DNA of 64,000 nt, taken from NCBI GenBank assembly GCA_022577435.1, contig JAKOON010000009.1, positions 5,610,671-5,674,670 on the forward strand, in the 5' to 3' direction. The DNA is from Embiotoca jacksoni (Eukaryota > Chordata > Actinopteri > Embiotocidae). How positions within the stretch are numbered: position 1 is the stretch's first letter; the number at the start of each line of letters is the position of its first letter. A program made the position numbers and the translations under genes. Positions 1-12,493 of this stretch are shown one piece after another. Under the pieces are notes generated by a model. That model searched no databases, was not told where the DNA came from, and worked only from the letters and a program-made list of their open reading frames with translations.

Positions 1-940
1 AACATAACAGAATTTGACATTCATTTTAGGGAAGTTTACTTGAATTATTTTGCCCCTAATTAGAACCAATTAGTACACAACTCTTTTTCAGTAAAGCAAA
101 AAATTATTAGATTATTTGGATGTTAACAATAACACTCATTGTCAAAGACTTTGTCCCATACAAAAAAGTATCTCTTCTGTATTTTTCCATGTTGAATCCA
201 AAATCGTTTGCAGAATTTCCCCTTCGTGTTTTATTATCCTCAGCTGCACTTGGAAAAGCTGTGACAAGGAAAATGGAAACTGCCACTGAACACTAAACAG
301 AGATCTCCGTGAGGCCTAATATAGGTGAAAGTCACACACGTGTACACTTTAGAAGTAAATTACATATTTCCAGTGTCAGCAGCCTTATTTATGAAGATGT
401 AATAGACGCTGGCATTTAAAGAACAGTTTTGAATGCACCGTAAAAATTACTATAAGGTCCTATTTTAGTTTGTGGGACTAAAAAAAGGTTAAAATGGTTT
501 TGCCCAGGGTCATTTATGAGTCTTTACAAAGTGAAAACATCCTTGCATTGCATTTCATGTATTTAAGGAAGTTCACTCGGACACATGAATGATCCCTCCA
601 TTTATTGAAACAGATGCTGTGCACTTTGATAGGCTTTTTGGTGGCTGATGATGAGAGGTAAAGTAAAAATATGAATAATGTTGCTTTAAAAAAAAAAAAA
701 AAAGTACTGAGTACCTATCAGGTACCCTAAAAGTAAGGATTTTAAACCGCAAACATTTTAATAGAGTGGTTTCAGAGGCTACAGTGCAACAATAGACTAC
801 ATTTCAGTGTGAACCGACTGGAATAGCCTTGTCAATACTTCATTAGTTCACTATTTCTCCTGACCTGCGTTGGTATTGGACAGCCCAACACCCAAATCAC
901 AGCTGAAATGGGTCACACTCGTTGTATTGTATTAACCCCC
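1..940. other. Upstream intergenic DNA, no gene seen
   Basis: AT-rich sequence left of the candidate cgn promoter. There is no ORF with recognisable similarity and no convincing splice-flanked exon. A short A-run lies near 687-703. Nothing else could be supported. Confidence 0.6.
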
Positions 941-1218
941 GTGTGCAGAGATGAAACTGAGCCCGCTGCAGGCGCCGCCTCTCCGGGAGCCTCCCACCAA
1001 TCAAGTCGGTGCTGAGGCGGGACGATGACTATCCGATGCGCTGGCAACAGGTTGCACTGGGAACGGGGGAAATTTCCCGATGTCCTCAGTTCATTGAGTA
1101 ACATCTCATCCCACCGACGCTGTCAGCCACAGAGCTGCTGCCGTTGCTGCTGAGAGGACTGACACATGCCGGACCCCTGACTCAGGAGGACATCTCGGCG
1201 TTTGGATCATCTTTGCAG
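941..1218 (+). promoter_or_regulatory. cgn: Candidate cgn promoter and non-coding first exon
   Basis: A GC-richer island in AT-rich surroundings, with a CCAAT box at 997-1001 and a perfect 12-bp palindrome GGGAAATTTCCC at 1067-1078 (kappaB-like). A good donor context, TTTGCAG|gtgcgg, puts a possible exon end at 1218. The first coding exon of cgn opens at 6601 with a strong acceptor and only 29 bases before its ATG, so an upstream non-coding exon is required, and this is the best candidate. If transcribed, it would hold a four-codon upstream ORF (1166-1180). The transcription start is not determinable. Confidence 0.45.
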
Positions 1219-1493
1219 GTGCGGTAGAAGTATCTTGGTCTGAATATTTGCACAGCTGCTGCCAGTTTTGTTGCGTGTTTACTTTAGTGTGGAAGTGGGC
1301 AAAGTGTGAGCGTTTTGCTGAGCGGGCATTTTCCAACATTTTGAATGAGCGGAGATGGACACCTGTGGCTTTGTGATTGGATTTGGCAGCCGTCTTCTCG
1401 CGCTCAGCTCTTCCTGCACACGACAATGACCAACAACAAACCTCGGGCACAAGCCTTTTGTTGTTCGCTGTCACAGGTTTGGATGCGGCTCTT

Positions 1494-1530
<37 letters not shown>
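1494..1530 (+). repeat. (GT)n microsatellite
   Basis: Uninterrupted GT dinucleotides, about 18 units. They create spurious VCVCV/THTHT open frames on both strands. Confidence 0.97.
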
Positions 1531-1532
<2 letters not shown>

Positions 1533-2469
1533 ACGTACTCTGCTGCTGCGTATAATTGGATCAGACTGCGCTGCGTAAAGAGGATATGAGGGGGTTATTG
1601 TAACAGGTAAAGGCTTCAAATAGGAAGCTTGTCGTTGGGAGGCTTGTTTATCTTGTTGCTCCGCTCGTGGTCCCAGTGGCTCGTGTAAACAACCCGGTGG
1701 TTTCGACGCTCACCGATACTGACTGACCGGATAGGTGGGTGTGACGCAATGAATCCAGGAGCCGACAGGTGCTTAAGGGTTGCTCTGTTTAATGGTTTCT
1801 CTAGTCGATCTAAAGCATTTCACATACTCGTATGTATTTGGAAGTTGTTTTATTTATGTTACGAGTCAAACTCTGCAAATAATCTCCAGTCTGGTAAGGT
1901 AAAACAACACAGGCTTTGTATTGGTTAGATGTAAGTAAGATAAGCCCCTTGAAAGCCCCTTATATCCTCACCAACATTAGAGTGTACTCCTGATATCGTG
2001 CTGTTTTCTTTTACATTTAAGATAAATTGCTCCAGAAATAGTACTGACCTAAAATTCACGCTTGGGGCCACACTTCAAGCTCACTTTGAGGTGTTTGGGT
2101 AAACATGTACCTCTTAATGAGGGACTGGCATTACCATGTTGTTGCTATTTTAGACAAGATAACCTGCCCCTACTTCACCCACACGGCCCTCAATGCTGGT
2201 AACCAGGAGAGTTTGCCTGCTGGGGTTATTCTGCTGTAGAAAATATGGTGATTTTTGGTATCGGAAAGGACCGGGTGTGTTAATTACCTTATTCATGATC
2301 ATCTATTTGCTTTTAGTGTAATCACATGGTGATATGTATGGTGGGTGATTTTTACCAAAATTGTCCATTACAAAGAAATATTTAAAACCTAACAAAAGTA
2401 GTTAATCAAGGTTTTGTTTTACATGCATCAAGCACAGTTTGTTACAGTGAACATCTCACACTTTCATTT

Positions 2470-2770
2470 GGACTGTAACCAATGATTATTTTCATTATCA
2501 ATTATTCAAGTAATGTTTTTTCCGTTTACCAAGCAAAATGTCAGAAAATAATGAAAACACATTTTGATATATCTAACCAACTCTACAAAGCACAATGATT
2601 TTAAATTAACAATTAAATAGAGATCAATTGAAAATGTTATATCACAGAAACTTTACAGCCATTTACTGTTTGGAGTTTTTGCTTGAAGATGACTTAAAAT
2701 AATAATATGAACTATCAGAACTGTGCTCAGTTAGTCCTCTATTTGATTAATCAGCTGATTGTTTCACTCA
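2470..2770 (+). mobile_element. MITE-like element, copy A
   Basis: Begins GGACTGTAACCAATGATTA and runs through an aaaatgtcagaaaataatg core and later a gattaatcagctgatt segment. This is the layout of a very common teleost non-autonomous repeat that starts GGACTGCAACTAAYGATTA and ends in the inverted form. It shares its start with copy B at 32017 and its core with copy C at 40800. Family recognition is from memory, and the boundaries are approximate. Confidence 0.6.
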
Positions 2771-3229
2771 TAATATATTTAGATAATAGATTGCAATCAC
2801 ATCACTGAGCCTTAGTAAGACAGTATCTCCTCTTCTTGCTCAGAGATACCTAGGGGCAAGAGAAACCGTGGGAAAAAAGTTTAAGATCAAACGCGCATTA
2901 ACAAGCAGAGTGTGTATGAGCCGAGTCGGAGGAAAACGAAAAGTGCCTGCTGGATAAGGAAAAAGGGACGAGTGATGGCTGATGAGCCAGTCTAGTGACA
3001 TTCCTGTCTCTGTTGACACAGCCATTCCTTGTGACAAGTGAGAGAGACAGAGCACGAGGAGGACCAGTTGTCATTAAACAGTGCTCAGCTACCAAACGTG
3101 TACAACAACTGAGCCTCTGTTGAAGTCTATTCATCCAAGGAGCATATTTACACCTGGGAGCTTTTAGCGTGATCAGCAGCTGAGAGCCGAGCACCTCGGC
3201 AGCACTAAGACAGAGAAACATATTGGGCT

Positions 3230-3231
<2 letters not shown>

Positions 3232-3266
<35 letters not shown>
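3232..3266 (+). repeat. Poly(T) tract
   Basis: 35 consecutive T in presumed cgn intron 1. It could be the tail of a decayed retroelement on the minus strand, but no body was recognised next to it. Confidence 0.95.
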
Positions 3267-3270
<4 letters not shown>

Positions 3271-4031
3271 CATTACATATTATCTAACATAGGTCAGGGA
3301 GAGGTAATTTTTAACCTTCAGATCATTGTTTTAATGCACAACATGGTCTGCCAGCCTGGTTATCTTAGGATGCATTTATTTTGCACTGTATTTCTGGTCT
3401 CCAGTTTTATAGTCTTTTAATTAGTCTCCTCACTTTTTATTTACTGCCTATGTGGACAATTTTCCGCGTGTGTAGGCTTTACAGTCGATGCTGCCCTAGT
3501 TCTCAGTTTCCTCTTAATCTGTCCTTATTATACAAATGCAAACCACGCGCAATGCTGAAAGGGAACGTCTGGAATCCTAAGAATGTTTTCAGGAAAGACA
3601 AAGTCTGACTTCGATCCACTAATCTAACCCCACTGCTGGTCGAGGTGCCGCGTGTTACACTATAACCAGCAGTCAGTTAGTGCCTGTTATGTTATCTCAC
3701 ATTCCTGTTCGAGTCACATCTGTGAGCGCTGCAGGTATGGACCAATGAAGCAGCCCTTGAGTTGAAGGACGATCGTGAGATCTGTGAAGCGAAAAATCAA
3801 CAGAGCATAAATTAAATGACCAACTTGTGCAAGAGAAGAAACACTTCCTTTTATATGATAATGCGAAAGTAGTAACAGAGGTGGCTTAACTTGATTCCGA
3901 ATAGTAGTGTCTCGCCTCTTGCAGAGATGCTAAAGGAGCCGTGCTTGTTAGATCAACTGCTCTCAGATGGGGAATCTACAGCAGGTGTGTGTGTGTGCAC
4001 CCGTGCATGTGTGTGTATGTGCATATGTTTG

Positions 4032-4034
<3 letters not shown>

Positions 4035-4089
<55 letters not shown>

Positions 4090-4094
4090 TGTGT
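4035..4094 (+). repeat. (GT)n microsatellite
   Basis: About 23 perfect GT units, then an interrupted extension to 4094. Imperfect GT/GC sequence also precedes it from about 3985. Confidence 0.97.
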
Positions 4095-5574
4095 CTCTGC
4101 CCAGCTCAAAGTAAACAGTCTACGCCTGAGTGACTCTCCTCTGAAGTTTGGTGGCTGGGGAGACTGGCAGCAGCAGAGAGGGAGAGACGAGGCCCATTCC
4201 TGACATAGCCCCTAGTGTTTAATGCTCCACAGAGCCTGAACAATGGGAGGAGTATTCACCTTCTCATGCTGTTCGTCCCTAAGCTCACTTTTTCAGCATA
4301 TGAGGTGGACATGCTTGGGTTCTACTACTGTAATTATTTATTTAATTATTACGTATTTAACTATGATTTAAATTGGATCTGCAAACCAAATATGCATCTG
4401 CTTGATACTCAATCAGTTAATCCTTCCTCAGTCTAACTGCTCACAATGTCGACCACTGTTTGCTTCCAGTTTCCAATCACAAGACGAGACAGGTTTTTTT
4501 ACAGCTGTGTTTACTGTTGCCACGGCGATAAACGTTACGCAACTTTGAGGGAGTTGTAGCTTTAATGCACAGCACGGTTCAAGTCATCCTATTAACCCAA
4601 ACCATTATTTTTCCCTAATCCTAACTAAGTCGTTCTGAACCCAATCAGGAACACTAATTTATGAAACACTCCTGTGGGTCGTATACAACAACCAATGTGG
4701 TCGCATGGAGGACTCGTTGTAAAATACCAGCTTCTCAAATGCGAGTCTATGGTGGTTTTATTTGTCAGACATTCATTTGGGTTTGAATTGATTCATGGAC
4801 TTCAGTGAATCATTGTGGGCATTTATTTTACAATTTCTGACATTTTACAAGCTAAAAAAAATGGGCAGAACAACTGACAATTAAAAAAAATAAATGTCAG
4901 AGGTTCTCCAGTGATTTAGTATTGCACCTCTATGAAACTGGAAGGCTCTCAAAGACAAAACTGAAAAAAAGGAACCTGAGATGCCCTGACCTTTAGTCCC
5001 AGTATTTTTCAAGCACTTTTCAAACTCTAAAATGCACCATCCTACATTTCCCATAATGCAACAAATACCGTCCCTTTGTTTGACCCTCCATGCCAGGTGC
5101 TGTGAATGCTCACACCTTTCGATCTTCATGTCCCCATTTTGTAACGCAGAATATCTTTTATCCATTTTTAATCTCTAAAACTACAGTGAGGTAACCCTGG
5201 TGACATCATCCGGATTATTATTATTATTGTCCGATTTTAGAAAGATTCTTCATACACAGAGAAAATATGACTCAACTCTTGTACTCCACATGACGTCACG
5301 TCTAAAATGGGTAGAATTCCCCTTTAGCACAATATTGAAAGTTAAGGTGTCAGTAAAGCCCCGCACAAACTGAGCTCATTCACTATACACCTGTACAGAT
5401 CATTATTCCTGTGTTTTCCCAATATTAATGTCAAAAAAGATTTTTAGATGCCCTCTAACCTCTACCCAGCCGCTTGAAAACATAAATCTGAATGACCCAA
5501 TGTTCCTTTTTGCAGCTCGTCTTCCCTCAATAATGTTCGAATGAGAGCATGTAAATAAGAGGAGGTGGGTGAGA

Positions 5575-6090
5575 GGACGATGTTAGCCAAGCTGACATCA
5601 ATCATGGACAACCCGTCTCCCTACTCCATGAGACTGTAGGAGCTTTAAGCAGCTCCTTCAGTGGCAGACTGCTGCACCCTCAGTGCGGGAAGGAGCGCTA
5701 CCGCGGCTCGTTTGTTCCGACGGCTGTCAGACTTTTCAACACTAGCCTTAAATAACATTGCACCGTGCTTCATTTCATAGCACCTGACACTTTTCCTCTT
5801 TTTCCACTCATCCCAAGCCGTATTTATTCATTTTATTTTAATATTTTATTTGGGTTTTTTTGTATATATATTTATATATAGTTTGTGTGTGTGCGTGTGT
5901 ATTTATTTATTCACTGCTCTTATTTTTTCCTAAAATAATAATTTTGTATATATCTGACTTTATGTATGCGTATTTGTAAATTTTTTTCTTGTTGTGTGCA
6001 CCTTTTTTGTATTTTTTTTGTGTTTCTTTGCTGCTGTAACAACTGCATTTCCCCCTCTGTGGGATTAATAAAGTCCAATTCTAAGTCGAA
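5575..6090 (+). mobile_element. 5'-truncated LINE 3' end
   Basis: The segment from about 5642 to 5750 still encodes a C-terminal tail typical of fish non-LTR retrotransposons (ERYRGSFVPTAVRLF, then a stop). It is followed by an AT-rich 3' UTR full of ATTTATTT runs and a terminal GGGATTAATAAAGTCCAATT (about 6060-6080). Upstream of 5642 the same reading continues only after a frame change and a stop, so the copy is decayed and cannot be active. The clade is not assigned. No target-site duplication could be defined with confidence. Confidence 0.65.
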
Positions 6091-6629
6091 GAGGCAACAA
6101 CTGATTTTTCTGGGGTTAGGTGTCTCTATTATACAAGCTATACTGCTGTGTTTTTCCTTCCTTCTCTACACACCCTCTGGAAAAAAGTGGGCCTCGACCT
6201 GTACAAAGAGCTTCTTACTACCCCACTGATATATTTGGCATGACATGAATACAATGCATTCTGGTTGAGAAGTAATTAAAACTGTCGGGCAGCAAGAGAG
6301 GATGACAGCTTCATCAAGATAAACCAGCAGTCTGAAATTTAAGCCAAGTCAGAGTGACTCCACCTGGGAAGAAGTAGGTTGAGTTTACACAAAAGAAGAC
6401 GACAAGAAGAAAAGTAGTATTTGTCAACAGGCCAGTGTTGAGGGCACAATAAGGATTGGATATTCTACAAATCCAGAATGTGGAATAGAAAAATGGTGTT
6501 AGCAGCTGGACTTCAATGTTTGTGTATTTCATGCTTCTGTAACATGCGTCACTGAATCACCCGATTTGCATCTCTGCTGTTTTCCCTCCTTGTTGCTCAG
6601 GCTGCTCGTACAGAAACCAGGAAGTGAAC

Positions 6630-9600
6630 ATGAGCACTCTCTCCACCGACAAGAAGCCGCTCGTGGATTATGGTGTTCAGATCCGCTTCATCAAAGACCT
6701 CCACGACACAGCCGGAGGTTATCCTGATAAATCCAGAGGAAGCAGCAGTGCGACTCCTCCTTCCAACAAATATGGTGTGGCCGTGCGTGTTCAGGGGATC
6801 TCTGGACAACCGTACGTGGTCCTGAAAGATGGAGAGAAGGGGGACTCGTATGGAGTTCAACTAAACACTCCCACCCCCGGCTCGGGGCCACCTTCACCGT
6901 ACAACAGCCTCCCCAAACTCAACAAAGAACCAGAAGAATTCACAAACCCCTATAGCCCCGGTGGAAGCACATCACGCTCCCCTGTTTCTCCAGCAGAGGA
7001 TGAGGACGGGGAAATTTTCGGGAGCCCCCTTAAAAGACCTCCAGGGGACGGTCAAGCAGGAACACAAGGGGAGGAAGAAGGTGGAGCTGCCAAAGAAAGA
7101 CAGGCAGAGAGGTCGAAAGCTGAACCCCAACTCAAAGCAACAGTCAGTGAAACAGATAAAAATAAAGATCGGACTAGTGAGGAGGAGTATAACGAAGCAG
7201 GACTAAAACCTGTCAAATTGAACGCTGTGGGACCCAGAGCGGTTCAGCAGGCTGGCTCGGGCTTCACTGGCTCTTTGGGGAGGTACAGTGGGAAGAAACG
7301 GAGTACAGATTCCTCTTCACAATCATTCCCACAACCTCAGGCATCAACGGACAAGGAGCCTGCCCCAGCAATCGACACCAACTCCCTGGCTCCCATAAAC
7401 AAGCTCATCAGCAAGTTCAACAGTGGAGCGCCTGGCAGCGCCCCGCAGGCCAGAGGCCGCTCTGGGGCGAGGCAGCGGCTCAGGTTTGATGAGCGCAGGA
7501 GGTCCAGAAGTCTTGATGCGCCAAAAGATGTTCCACCAGAAGTTTCCCTTTCCCCTCCTGTTTCTCCAACTCTTAATCCCTACGCTGCTCCTCGCTCTAC
7601 CTCCTCCAATTCGTTGACGTCATCTGCTCCATCAAGTGGTAACCTGGGAAAGAGCCCCGCATCTGTTGCCAAGGTGACAGCCCTCGAGGCCACTAAGATG
7701 AGCTTCAAGTCCTCGGAGAAGTTTGTTGCCAAGGACATGCCTCCAGCTGTAGCAAAAAAGCCTGTAAGTACCAGTGACTGAGAGCTTATGAGCTTTAAGC
7801 AACGATTAGGTCGTCTCTTTGTTTTGTGTCTGTTTTAATAGCTTCCTCGCTCTGTCTTTGAAGGAGATACTTCCAAAGAGTCCGAGTCAAAGCCAAGTGG
7901 TCACCAATGGGGAAGCGGTTCAAGCCAAGCAAGCAATTTTCAACGTCCTCCAAAACGGGCAAGTGAAACTACAAGCATGTTATAGCCTATTAAATAGATA
8001 AGTGTCGCAGTGATATGGATGCATTTCTTTCCAAATGTAATTTTCTTTTAAATGTTTCCCCATCAGCAACGGTGGAAGTGAAGGATCCCTCAAAAAGACG
8101 GCCAACGTCACCTATGAAACATCCGGCAGTTTAAAGGTAGCCTACGACAAAGCCCGTGTTTTCTTCCCACATGCGGTAAATGATTTGGTGCCACGTTGGC
8201 TCATTTACATGTACGTACACATATGAGCTTTTCTTATTGATTAGGAAAAATAGCGTGAGTACAAATTTTGCATTTGTGTAAACAAAAAAATGTTTAACTA
8301 AACCAGAACAGAAATAATTTAAAAACAAAAATCCATCCCCAATCTTGTGAACCGTGTGCATGACAAATAATGTCAAAGTTTTGGTTGCTAACTTTTTTGT
8401 CGCTTCCAAACATGTTCCAAACATGACGTGGATGAAACCTCTCGAGTTGACACACACTAATAACTTTTTGAAGATTTTGTGGAGACCTGTTGATGGATTT
8501 TAAATGATATCAAGTTTAAGTCAGTTGTGTTGAATTTTAGCTGCGGTTTTTTTTTTTTTTTTTTTTTTTAGTCGAATAAACAGACTGTTGTCTGCTTTCG
8601 CCCACTGTTATAGAAAAGTTTGACATTTGGAGAAATATGCTTGTTTGCTTTCATGCCGAGAGCTGCATGGAAAGACTGATGCCTCTCTCCTATCTATATG
8701 ATAAATAGTTAGCTAGTTAGCTTAGCATGAAGAGTGGAAACACAGGGGAACAGCTGACCGTAAAATCCACTATCCAGCACCTCCAAAGCTTCCTAATTAT
8801 TACATTAAATCCGATTTAAGGCGTAAGAATAAGGCAATTTATTATCATTGTAAAAAAAAGACAACGAAATTGAGTAGGCAACTCATCAGTCAATTCAGCA
8901 GCAATGAACAAGGTAAAAGATGTATTTAAAAAATAAATAAAAAAAAAATCTTTTTTTTTCTTTCTTTTTTTTTTTTTTACAATTTTCATCTACTTCTCAT
9001 CTACTCCTCTGCAAGCAAACAAGTGTATTATGTATTCAATTTGTTGCACAACCTGTACAGCAGCTTGCTAATGAAGTAGAATCAGTCCCACAGTTTAATT
9101 GTAATAATAAGATCATTAAAAAAGAGCTACTGAGTACAGCATAGTTTTAATGCCTAATTTCTCTCTAACATGATTGTTTATGTCACCTCAGTGGAACTCG
9201 CATCAAAAGTACTCGTATACAATATGTTGTTTTTGTTTTGCAGCCATCTAACCTTCACTTCACAGAAGGTTTGTCAAGACGTACACAGATGTATTTTACT
9301 CTTTGTAAAATACAAAGGGTAAAAATAGAGACAGTCCAATTAGCTTTTGGTGCAGGCTCAGCATGTTGGTCCGTGTTTGACAATAGTGGTGTCGTTTTCT
9401 TATTAGGACAGTTCTTGCAATGACGCTAACAGATGGTTAGCAGCCTGTCCTCTTTTCTGAGGATATGAGGTTTCTGTTTCATTCACTCTGTCTCAGAGGA
9501 TCCTCCTTTTGGCAAGCCAAAACAAATTTGAAAATTAAGGAGCACGCTAACTTTTCCGTTTCCTTCAGTTTTGGTGCCACATTTGCTCCTTTGTGCTCCT

Positions 9601-12457
9601 GTGACACCTTATTGAAATAGATTATGCCACCGTTATGAGAACACACACACACCCTCCTTTTAAATTTGCAACCTTTTGCATTAATCTACATCCAGAAGTT
9701 AGTCCTTTGTGTTCTCACCTTCTCATATTACATGCTCTTGATTATGTATGATCCCTTGTTATGTACTTCTCACTGTGTTTGCAACCATGGTTGCCTGTAA
9801 ATTATTTGCCCGTCTTGTCTCTTGGCAACGAAGCACCTGCAGAGGAAGGCTCAGAGTGTTGAGGGCGCAGTCATTGAGAGCCATCAATAATTGAGATGGA
9901 GTGGAACCCTGCACCGGCTGGGGGTTGGCTTGCCGGATGGGGCTGATCCTCCTCTCAGGGGTCCTGTTGTACAAAACCTCCCTGTTTGTTACGACGATTA
10001 CCGCGCTGTCCACTTAAGTAGATTTAGTGCTGCATTTCTCTTACCGGCAGTCATCTCGGTATTGCTCTTCAGAGGCAAACCCCTGGATGAAGGGTTTCAC
10101 TTTACACCGGGCTTTTTTTGTTGTTGTATTTTTTTGCCCGGGGCTGTTTCTTCTCCAGCTCCGTCTCTAAACCAAAATATTGCTTTCGTCTGTTTAAAAC
10201 CAAAACATACGATCAGTCAGATGAAAGAGTGTTGCTCAACCAAAGACTTTTTTGGGGTGTTTGTGGCACAACCAATGTCCAGATTAATATACTGCCCTTT
10301 GAGGCATGTTGACTTCCAAGTGAAATGTGAAGCACAGTTCACGTTCCCTCAGCACCACTCATGTCTGTGGCTCTGTAAGTGCTCGTGGTGTGTTTTGACT
10401 GGTTCACTGCAGTGTTGCTTGTTAACGTGTATCAAAGGGAGAGTGATGGGGTGAATACACTGACAGGCGCTTTGCGCCCCGCTTAATTGAGGATCAGATG
10501 CTGATGTGTTGAGTTACCTGGGTCTGAGACAGTTGATTTGAGCTTATTTGTATGGAGAGTAATCCCTGATGGTTCTTTATTGTTCAAAACAACCAAGTTT
10601 ACATGTCTGTGACCTATTAATCCAAGGGCTGATGAGCATTTTTCCAAGGGTTCCCATTCATTGAATCAGTGTGAACAACTGTGCTATAAAATATCCAACC
10701 CAGTATCTAGCCAAAGCGTCTAATAAAGTATGGTGCCTTAGGTTTAGGCACCAAAAACACGTGGTTACATTCAGGAAAAGATCGGGGTTTTGGATTAAAT
10801 CAGTATTGTTATGTATGTACGTTATGTAAGTTAAATGTATTACGTTATGTCAGAAACTTACTTGCGTTACTTAAATCAAATCAATTTTGACTTTGGCTTT
10901 TTCGCAGACTCAATAGTTCATAGTGGACTTGACGGTGCATTACACACTTTGGCATGATAGCCGGCTGTGCCTGGCTCTTGGATAAAAAAAATCTGAAGTG
11001 CACGATTGCGCACATAAAAACTTGTGTGGCACATTTTGCCAAGAAACATCCAGTCATCAAGCTTAATCTGACACATTTACGCATGAATGAATGATATTAT
11101 TACAACTGGCAAATTTATAATGCAGGTCGTTAAAGTTACAGTTAAGTTATTGCAGTAAGTTACATTGAGGATATGAAAAAAATTGAAAGTACAGAACCGG
11201 GGGAAAAAAAAAACATCTCAGGAAACTGTTTTTTATTTCTCTTTGCAACTCTTTTCTTTTAAGAGGGATAAAAAGGGTCAAATTATCCAGTTTTTAATGC
11301 CCCAAAAAATATATAAAAATGTTGATGAAATTCTCTGCTTCACTATTCTTTTAACTCTCATGACCCCTCAGGTTTATTTACCCCTGAACAAACACTGGAC
11401 CAGATTTTTATCACAAGACCAGCTATGACTTCTAATTGTTATTTAACTGACAACTAATGTATTTAGCACAACAGGGGAGTCTCTTTTATTGTACATATAT
11501 AATATATATATTAGGATACGGCTGATGCAATTCACACAAAGTGCTGAAAAGCTTGCCAGTACTTATTCCCAGTTATGTTATCTTCTGTTAATTATCTCTT
11601 TCTGAGGACAGAGAGAAACTGAAATGTCCCAGAATGGGATTATCTACAAATTGTCCTGCGGGGGACGAGAAGAAAGTGAAACAAATCTGTACAAAATATA
11701 TCTTCATCCATCGATGATAAGTAACAGAAATGTGAGGTCCCCCGGAGGAGCAGAACCATCCGTGATCCTCGCTTTCTTTCTCTTTTCTGTCAGTGTGTGC
11801 GTCCCTGTAATGAGTATGTAGGAGGATAAGAGAGGTTTCATGGGCAGGCTGCGCTTATACCTCCTTTTCACGGAGAGGGAAACTTTCTGAGCGGCGGAGT
11901 GGTGTGGGCGACGAACTAGCTGTGCTCCCCTGCAGTCTGTCAGAGGCAGTTGTTTATATGGGGGGATCATCTTTTTTGACGATGTCTGAGCGCACTGGCA
12001 GGCCTTGTTCTCCCAAAGATTTTTTTTTTGACTGTCAGAAACTAGGGCAAGAAATCCAAGCCAATCCTTTTCTTTAAAGGTTGTAGCTGATACAGAGCGC
12101 ATAATGCATTTGCGAGGTCGACAGCAGCACTCTGCGGCGATATTTCCAGTCCTCCTCTTTGTCCTTTTTCTCTGTGTCTCACTCTCGATCTCCTCAACAC
12201 TTTCTGTGTGTTTGTATCTTGTACAGAAGTCAGGATCTGACGGAAGCCTCAAAAACGGAAACCTTGAGGAACTTCATGACCAACTCAGACGCTGCAAGAA
12301 AGAATTGCAGCAGGCCCATGATGAGTAAGAACGCGTGTTGTTTTGCATCTAGTGTGTGCACTTAACAGTCAACAATAAGCTTCCAGTTGTTGCTCTTTTT
12401 GGGATTGTTTCACTATAGCTTGATAGATCGGCTTAAAAGGGGTGTTGAAATATTCAT

Positions 12458-12493
<36 letters not shown>

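Larger units (their letters stand above)
1219..6600 (+). other. cgn: Presumed cgn intron 1
   Basis: If exon 1 ends at 1218, this is a 5.4 kb intron ending in a pyrimidine-rich acceptor (ttgctcag at 6593-6600). It holds two (GT)n microsatellites, a 35-base T-run, a MITE copy and the 3' end of a LINE, all listed separately. No coding exon was recognised in it. Confidence 0.5.
8137..12226 (+). other. cgn: cgn intron 4, repeats and unexplained GC-rich block
   Basis: A 4.1 kb intron with T- and A-rich tracts (8549-8570, 8935-8978), two repeat fragments listed separately, and a locally GC-richer block at about 9780-10020 that is open in several frames but lacks exon-like borders. No exon was supported. 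Confidence 0.6.

Noticed and set aside
1345..1619. Overlapping open frames rich in VCVC or THTH
   Set aside because: They are translations of the (GT)n microsatellite. The same applies at 3891-4133, 12387-12665, 20164-20520, 41960-42214 and 44556-45024.
7842..7863. Alternative acceptor AG at 7840-7841 for the second cgn coding exon
   Set aside because: It adds 22 bases and shifts the frame away from the AIFNVLQNG sequence that matches cingulin. The acceptor at 7862-7863 keeps it.
9891..10454. 187-codon plus-strand open frame in cgn intron 4
   Set aside because: No recognisable domain, no exon borders and low-complexity stretches. It is most likely chance openness of a GC-richer block.
11704..12252. 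182-codon minus-strand open frame
   Set aside because: It is antisense to cgn, runs over a real cgn exon boundary at 12227, has no known similarity, and its composition is that of translated intron.
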